DNA of 19,716 nucleotides from Gp6-AA40 sp050742535 (GTDB lineage Bacteria > Acidobacteriota > Vicinamibacteria > Vicinamibacterales > UBA2999): NCBI GenBank assembly GCA_050742535.1, contig JBOGIQ010000080.1:1-19716 (forward strand). Direction: 5' to 3'. The translations under genes were made by a program, and so were the position numbers. Positions within the stretch are counted from its first letter, which is position 1; every line of letters starts with the position of its first letter. Shown piece by piece: positions 15,471 to 19,716 of this stretch. Under the pieces are notes generated by a model. That model saw nothing but the letters and a program-made list of their open reading frames with translations, ran no database searches and had not been told where the DNA came from.

Positions 15471-16925
15471 ATGGGAGGCATCAGGAACTTCTCACTCCGC
15501 CGGCAGCTGTTTCTTGCGATCTCGTTCCTCTTGATCCCGCTGTTCGCCGCGGTGACCTGGTCCGGATGGCTGTCGTTCCGCGAACGCCGCAACGAGCTCG
15601 GGCAGCAGGCGCAAATACTGGCCAGTACCATCGCTGCGTTCGTCGACGGCGACGCGAAGGCGATCGCCGACGGGCTCGCGACGATACCCGTGCCCGAGGA
15701 CGCGATCGTGGTCGTCACGGATGCGGACGGCCGGATCCTTGCGCAGAGAGGTGGAGGCACGCGAGGTGCCGATACGTCATCGGCAGCAGCGGGACCGCAG
15801 GATACCGGTGGTCCGTACCGATCGCTCGACGCCGATGGCGTCGAGCGCATGCACCAGCGGATCTCGACCGCCAGCGGGCGCCGCTTCGTCTCCGTCGGGC
15901 TGCCGGTGGCGCTTGCCTACAACCGGGCGACAACGCTGTGGCTGCGCAATCTCGCCATTCTGGCACTGGCCGTTGGCAGCTGGCTGTTCGTTGCATTGAT
16001 GCTGTCGAACCGTCTCGTCGATGCCGTCGGCTACCTCGACGCCACGGCACAGCGCATCGCTCAGGGCGACTTCGGACCGATCAAATCCAAGGACATGTTT
16101 TCGCGCGAGTTCGCTGAACTGCAGGCGGCATTCGAGTCGATGCTGCAGCAGTTCAACGCCACTCGCGATCAGCTCGATTCGCAGATGAGCGAAGAGCGAC
16201 GGATGCGCGAAGAGCTCGAATCGCTGCAGGGGCAGGTCATCCGGCAGGAGCGCCTTGCGGCCGTCGGTCAGCTCGTGTCGGGCGTGGCGCACGAAATCAA
16301 TAACCCGCTGCAGTCGATCAGCGGATTCGCGGAGCTGTTGCGGCTGCAGCGGAACCTGCCGGAATCGGCGCACAACGACTTGAACGTCATTCTGCGCGAG
16401 AGCGCGCGCGCGAACGCCATCATCCGCAACCTGGCGCTGTTTGCACGCCAGCAACCCGGCCCGGCGGCGCGCATCCAATTGGGCGACGTCATTGCCGCGG
16501 TGGCCGAGCTGCGGCAGCGGCGGCTCCAATCCGAGCAGATCGAGCTGCGGATCGAGGACGGATCGACGCGGCCGGTGCACGCCGTGCTCACCGAGCTGCA
16601 GCAGGTCGTCCTGAATTTCGTCGTCAACGCCGAGCAGGCGATCCTGCACAGCGGCCGTATCCCGGCGCGCGTGACGATTCGCACCTTCGACCGCGATTCA
16701 CGCGTGGTGCTGGAAGTCGAGGACACGGGTCCCGGCGTGAAAGCGGAAGACGAACCGCACCTGTTCGAGCCGTTCTTCACGACGAAGCCGGTCGGTCAGG
16801 GAACCGGTCTCGGCCTGTCGATCAGCTACGGGATTATCGAATCGATGGGCGGGAACATCGGCTACCGGCCGGCACAGGCGAGCGGAGCGATCTTCTATTT
16901 CGATCTGCCTGTGGCAACCGGCTGA
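15471..16925 (+). CDS. Membrane sensor histidine kinase
   Basis: This two-component sensor has 484 residues. Transmembrane segments lie at about 12-32 and 157-177 and flank an extracytoplasmic sensor region of about 120 residues with no recognised fold. A HAMP-like linker (about 180-230) and a coiled coil (about 231-262) lead to the HisKA domain with phosphoacceptor His274 in VAHEINNPLQSISGF. The ATPase domain has an N box with Asn382 and Asn386 (LNFVVNAEQA), a G1 box DTGPGV (418-423), an F box EPFFTTKP (433-440) and a G2 box GTGLGLS (444-450), all intact. It is of the NtrB/AtoS/ZraS-like type that often works with sigma-54 response regulators, but no response regulator is adjacent. The ATG at 15471 is five bases after queC. 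Its 3' end overlaps dacB by 31 bases. Confidence 0.94.
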   Translation: MGGIRNFSLRRQLFLAISFLLIPLFAAVTWSGWLSFRERRNELGQQAQILASTIAAFVDGDAKAIADGLATIPVPEDAIVVVTDADGRILAQRGGGTRGADTSSAAAGPQDTGGPYRSLDADGVERMHQRISTASGRRFVSVGLPVALAYNRATTLWLRNLAILALAVGSWLFVALMLSNRLVDAVGYLDATAQRIAQGDFGPIKSKDMFSREFAELQAAFESMLQQFNATRDQLDSQMSEERRMREELESLQGQVIRQERLAAVGQLVSGVAHEINNPLQSISGFAELLRLQRNLPESAHNDLNVILRESARANAIIRNLALFARQQPGPAARIQLGDVIAAVAELRQRRLQSEQIELRIEDGSTRPVHAVLTELQQVVLNFVVNAEQAILHSGRIPARVTIRTFDRDSRVVLEVEDTGPGVKAEDEPHLFEPFFTTKPVGQGTGLGLSISYGIIESMGGNIGYRPAQASGAIFYFDLPVATG

Positions 16926-18448
16926 GCGCCGCTCCGGCTGAACGACGCCAGGCTGACGGCGATGGCGTCGAGCGCCTGGTTCGCCGCGGCGCCAGCTCCT
17001 TCGAAGTTGTTGACCATCGCCACGAACGCGAGCCGCTCGCCATCGCGCGCGCTCACGTAGCCGGCCATCGACCGGATGTTCGACATCGTTCCGGTCTTGG
17101 CGCGGACATTGCCGGCCGCCGGGGTGTTGCGCATCCGTCCGCTCAGCGTGCCGTCAACGCCGGCAACAGGCAGCGCCGCGACAAACGCGGACGCGCCCGA
17201 CGGATCGTGCATGTGCTGCAGGATGGCGAGCACGGCCTCGGCCGATACGGTGTCGCGCCGCGACAGTCCGGACCCGTCAACGAGCTGCTGCGACATCGCG
17301 GGTACCCCCCACGCGTCGAGCCGTTTCGCGAACCCCTCGAGCGCCGCGTCGTTGGTCGGCAGTTGCCCCCGGGCGGCATTCAGGCGCATGACCGCTTCCG
17401 CGTAGAGGTTGATGCTCTCCTTCATCAGCGGCTGAACGATGTCGCGAAGCGGCCTCGACCGATGGGTGAAGACAATCGATCCGCGCGATCGGTCCGGCGG
17501 CGGCATCACGTCGTCGACATCCCACGCTTCCCCCACCACCTCAATTCCCTGTGTCTGCAAACGGCTCCGCAGCGCGTTCGCAAACCAGATGGTCGGGTTG
17601 CCAACGGCGACCACGAGCCGCGCGGGCGCCGTCCCGGCGGGGATGGAGCCGGCAATCGTCAGGTAAGGCTCTTCGGGTCGCTGTTCCGGCCAGATCAGCT
17701 GCGTGGCTCCCGGCGCGCCGGTCACGACACGATTCGCCAGCGGCCGTGTGGCGGCCGGCGGGTCGACGCTCAGTGATGCCGGCGCACCCGGCCCGGGGCC
17801 GGGCGTGACCGTGACGGTCATCCGGTTCTCGGCGTAATTCAGCGCACCGAAGATCGCGCCGCCCGGATAGCCGAGGTCGTCCCACGCCCACGCCAGCTGC
17901 GGCCGCGGCTCCTCGATCGCATCGTCATCGCCGATGATCCGGCCGTCGATGCGGCGGATGCCGGCTGCTTTCAGCGCCGCCGCCCAGGCGGACATGTCCT
18001 CTCCGGCGCGGCCGCCGATCGTGGGATCGCCGGAACCGACCACCAGCAGGTCGCCCGCGAGGACACCGTCAGTGACAGGCCCGATCGCCCGAATCGTCGT
18101 TTCGAACTGATAGTCCCAGCCGACAGCTTCGGCTGCCGTCGCCACGGCCGCGATCTTCGCCACTGACGCCGGGACGAGCAGCGCTCGCGGCTGCAGCTCG
18201 AACAGCCGCTCGTTGCGATCGAGCGAGTGGACGGCGATGCCCCAGACGCCGCGCTGAACACCGGGTCCCTGCGTCGCCTGGGTGATGTCGCGCTGCAGTT
18301 GCGCAATCGCGGCGCGGGCGGTTGATGCCGGCGAGCTGGCGGGAGCAGCTTTGGTGCAGCTCAGTAATGCAAAATGCAAGACGCAGAATGCAAACACGGA
18401 GGTCCGCCTGAAGGCGGACACTACGTGGGCTTCGTTTGCATTGTGCAT
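16895..18448 (-). CDS. dacB: D-Ala-D-Ala carboxypeptidase/endopeptidase, PBP4 (DacB) type
   Basis: This S13-family peptidase trims or cuts peptidoglycan cross-links in the periplasm. It has 517 residues. The active-site motifs are intact: S-x-x-K at 95-98 (PASVAKI), S-x-N at 345-347 (KESINLYAE) and KTG at 451-453 (VRAKTGTMSNIRSMAGY). GDLLVVGSGDPTIG (132-145) and DGSGLSR (391-397) are further S13 marks. The large insert between the first two motifs is typical of the family. The N-terminus (1-32) is unusual: it is encoded by repeat copy B. A GTG at 18397 would give a start MFAFCVLHFALLSC with a lipobox-like LLSC before Cys31, so a lipoprotein is possible. The listed ATG 18448 also lies in the repeat. 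DUF4340 lies just upstream. Confidence 0.93.
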   Translation of the reverse strand: MHNANEAHVVSAFRRTSVFAFCVLHFALLSCTKAAPASSPASTARAAIAQLQRDITQATQGPGVQRGVWGIAVHSLDRNERLFELQPRALLVPASVAKIAAVATAAEAVGWDYQFETTIRAIGPVTDGVLAGDLLVVGSGDPTIGGRAGEDMSAWAAALKAAGIRRIDGRIIGDDDAIEEPRPQLAWAWDDLGYPGGAIFGALNYAENRMTVTVTPGPGPGAPASLSVDPPAATRPLANRVVTGAPGATQLIWPEQRPEEPYLTIAGSIPAGTAPARLVVAVGNPTIWFANALRSRLQTQGIEVVGEAWDVDDVMPPPDRSRGSIVFTHRSRPLRDIVQPLMKESINLYAEAVMRLNAARGQLPTNDAALEGFAKRLDAWGVPAMSQQLVDGSGLSRRDTVSAEAVLAILQHMHDPSGASAFVAALPVAGVDGTLSGRMRNTPAAGNVRAKTGTMSNIRSMAGYVSARDGERLAFVAMVNNFEGAGAAANQALDAIAVSLASFSRSGAQPVATGRSK

Positions 18449-18463
18449 TTTGAATTTTGCATT
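18366..18463. repeat. Composite inverted-repeat element with AAAATGC heptad arms, copy B
   Basis: The left arm (18366-18395) consists of AATGC, AAAATGC, AAGACGC, AGAATGC, then AAAC. The reverse complement of the right arm (18434-18463) reads AATGC, AAAATTC, AAAATGC, ACAATGC, then AAAC. Both arms therefore have the same heptad plan and the same inner AAAC end as copy A (2621-2748). The core holds the GTCCGCC-TGAA-GGCGGAC palindrome. The element spans the dacB start and encodes the first 28 or so residues of DacB on the - strand. Confidence 0.75.
18402..18419. repeat. Short palindrome GTCCGCC-TGAA-GGCGGAC, core of repeat copy B
   Basis: A perfect 7-bp stem (18402-18408 with 18413-18419) surrounds a TGAA loop. 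On the + strand it would read V-R-L-K-A-D-T-T. It is the full-length form of the palindrome at 8442-8457, in inverted orientation. Confidence 0.7.
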
Positions 18464-18469
18464 ACCGGA

Positions 18470-19716
18470 TCACTTCATTTCATCGATCCCTTTGAAGACC
18501 TCGTCGAAGCTGGCTGGCGGCACTTTCGCCGTGCCCGGCTCGTCCGATCGGCTGGCGAGCACGTCGCCGCCTGACCGCGCGAACGTGACCTGTTCTGTCT
18601 TGCTGTCGTCGAAACGGACGGTCACAACCAGCGCCGGGCTCTTGAGTGCGGCATTCGTTCCAGCGTCGAACGATTCGGCCTGCAGGCCGGACACCTTCGC
18701 CAGCAGTTCCTCGACTTTTCTCGCGTCGATCTGTTTGCTCGCGGCGTTGTGCCAGGACTCGGAGCCGTCCTTGTTCTTGATCTTGTTGAGCGTGACCGTG
18801 TCGGACCCGCGTTTGAATTCGGCGTGTGTGGCCGTAAACGATCGCGAGTCGAACAGATCCTTCCGCCGGAACTCGCCGACGCCGCGGATCACGTCGGTGT
18901 AGAGCGTCGGCGCGACGGTGAAGATCATCGGCCGCGATGCGTCTTTCGCGTACATCAACGCGTTGTCCGTGTCGCCGAACAGCAGCGTGGCACGCGCGCT
19001 TCCCGCGGCGGCCGTCAACGACGCGACCGGCGGATCGAGCTTGCGCTTCGCGGCGTCGGCGCCATCCGGGGAGACGATCCCCTGCATCTGCCCCGACGAC
19101 AGCCGTTCCAGCGCGCCCTCGACCGCGGCGAAGTCGGCCCGTCCCATTATCGGCGCGACGATGCGCCACTCGGTGCCGGTTTTCACGAGAGTGACCGCCG
19201 GCTTGCCGTCCTTCTGGATTTCGAGGCGATCCACCTTCTCCCGCTCGATTTTGATGACACTCTTGTCGCGCAGGGCGAACGTGTTCTTGTTGAACGTCGA
19301 GTCCACGAACGACGAGACGAGGAAGACACGCGGCTGTCCGGGCAGGCGCGCGTAGAGATCGCCTCCGGTTGGCGTCTTCTCGCCAAGCGCGATTCGCTGT
19401 GGCTCCTTGGCGCCCTTGGCCCGGAACTCGACCTCGACACGCGCCGGCTCCAGACCGTACTGCTTCAGATCGGACGCTTTTTCGTCGACGACCCGTTGAA
19501 TCTCGAGTGTCGCCAGACTGCTGGTGATCGACGACAGTTCGCCCTGGTCCGCGGCCGCCGCTTCCGGTTCGACGATCTTCCACGCGCCGCCGGCCTTCTG
19601 CACCCGCGTCGTCTCGCCGTCGGCGGATTTGATGCGGATCTCCTCGACGTCCCCTTCCTTGACGGAGGCGAACGCCTTTTCCTTCGCATCGGCGGCCGTC
19701 GTGTCGCGGCCGTTGA
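18470..19716 (-). CDS. DUF4340 domain protein, 5' truncated by window edge
   Basis: The open frame runs from the right edge without a start; a GTG at 19603 is internal. About 415 residues are visible. The sequence has the features of DUF4340: repeated units of beta strands with EIRIKSADGETTRVQKAGG and W-x-I-V-x-P motifs (GGAWKIVEPEAA, TEWRIVAPIMG), then TLLFGDTDN and AKDASRPMIFTV, where the domain compares values such as a small G-[DE]-x-x motif. DUF4340 genes often sit downstream of gliding-type ABC transporter genes (GldA/GldG), so the missing upstream gene may be GldG-like; this is inference. Its N-terminal anchor lies outside the window. It is followed after 21 bases by dacB. Confidence 0.88.
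   Translation of the reverse strand, partial: NGRDTTAADAKEKAFASVKEGDVEEIRIKSADGETTRVQKAGGAWKIVEPEAAAADQGELSSITSSLATLEIQRVVDEKASDLKQYGLEPARVEVEFRAKGAKEPQRIALGEKTPTGGDLYARLPGQPRVFLVSSFVDSTFNKNTFALRDKSVIKIEREKVDRLEIQKDGKPAVTLVKTGTEWRIVAPIMGRADFAAVEGALERLSSGQMQGIVSPDGADAAKRKLDPPVASLTAAAGSARATLLFGDTDNALMYAKDASRPMIFTVAPTLYTDVIRGVGEFRRKDLFDSRSFTATHAEFKRGSDTVTLNKIKNKDGSESWHNAASKQIDARKVEELLAKVSGLQAESFDAGTNAALKSPALVVTVRFDDSKTEQVTFARSGGDVLASRSDEPGTAKVPPASFDEVFKGIDEMK

Noticed and set aside
18282..18902. 206-residue + strand open frame containing VRLKADTT
   Set aside because: It runs antisense to dacB and DUF4340 and includes the repeat; the peptide is only a translation of the palindrome.

Overview
The window is high-GC, densely packed bacterial chromosome. 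Gene content suggests a Gram-negative member of the Acidobacteriota, probably close to the Vicinamibacterales. This rests on the ftsH-folP-cdaA-cdaR-glmM order, a small microcompartment locus of the planctomycete/acidobacterial aldolase type, a DUF4340 gene, and short palindromes that read through as peptides such as VRLKADTT or VRLQPD, which I recall as common in acidobacterial proteins. The taxonomic call is inference. No tRNA, rRNA, CRISPR array, transposase or phage gene is visible, and no gene-free stretch exceeds 300 bases.

Positions 1-7509 are housekeeping genes on the + strand: the 3' part of tilS, ftsH, then, after a repeat element with an embedded terminator-like hairpin, folP, cdaA, cdaR (ybbR), glmM and pdxJ. 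CdaA, CdaR and GlmM form the classical c-di-AMP synthesis and control module and are tightly packed here. Positions 7586-8433 hold a membrane-anchored TPR protein translationally coupled to a small membrane-anchored YHS-like protein.

Positions 8468-11773 are the most interesting part, a very compact bacterial microcompartment (BMC) locus. It has a class II aldolase with a C-terminal encapsulation-peptide-like helix, one hexameric shell protein (BMC-H), three tandem overlapping pentamer vertex proteins (BMC-P), and an unfamiliar 78-residue protein that combines an N-terminal encapsulation-peptide-like helix with a C-terminal Cys/His cluster. A D-2-hydroxyacid dehydrogenase follows. The aldolase tail and the small protein's head share one pattern (E-L-x-x-[LI]-[IV]-x-D-A-I), which suggests both go to the same shell. 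No aldehyde dehydrogenase, phosphotransacylase or kinase is encoded here, so the pathway is either completed elsewhere or differs from known BMCs. Small hairpins punctuate the locus at gene junctions, and one supplies the C-terminal tail of the third BMC-P.

Positions 11770-14007 hold nth (coupled to the dehydrogenase), a secreted cyclophilin-type PPIase and a convergent DUF72 gene. Positions 14029-16925 hold queE and queC (7-deazaguanine/queuosine pathway), divergent from DUF72 over a roughly 21-bp AT-rich spacer, followed by an orphan membrane histidine kinase. Positions 16895-19716, on the - strand, hold a PBP4-type D-Ala-D-Ala carboxypeptidase (dacB) and a DUF4340 protein running off the right edge. 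A second copy of the composite repeat found after ftsH covers the junction of these two genes and encodes the start of the carboxypeptidase signal peptide.
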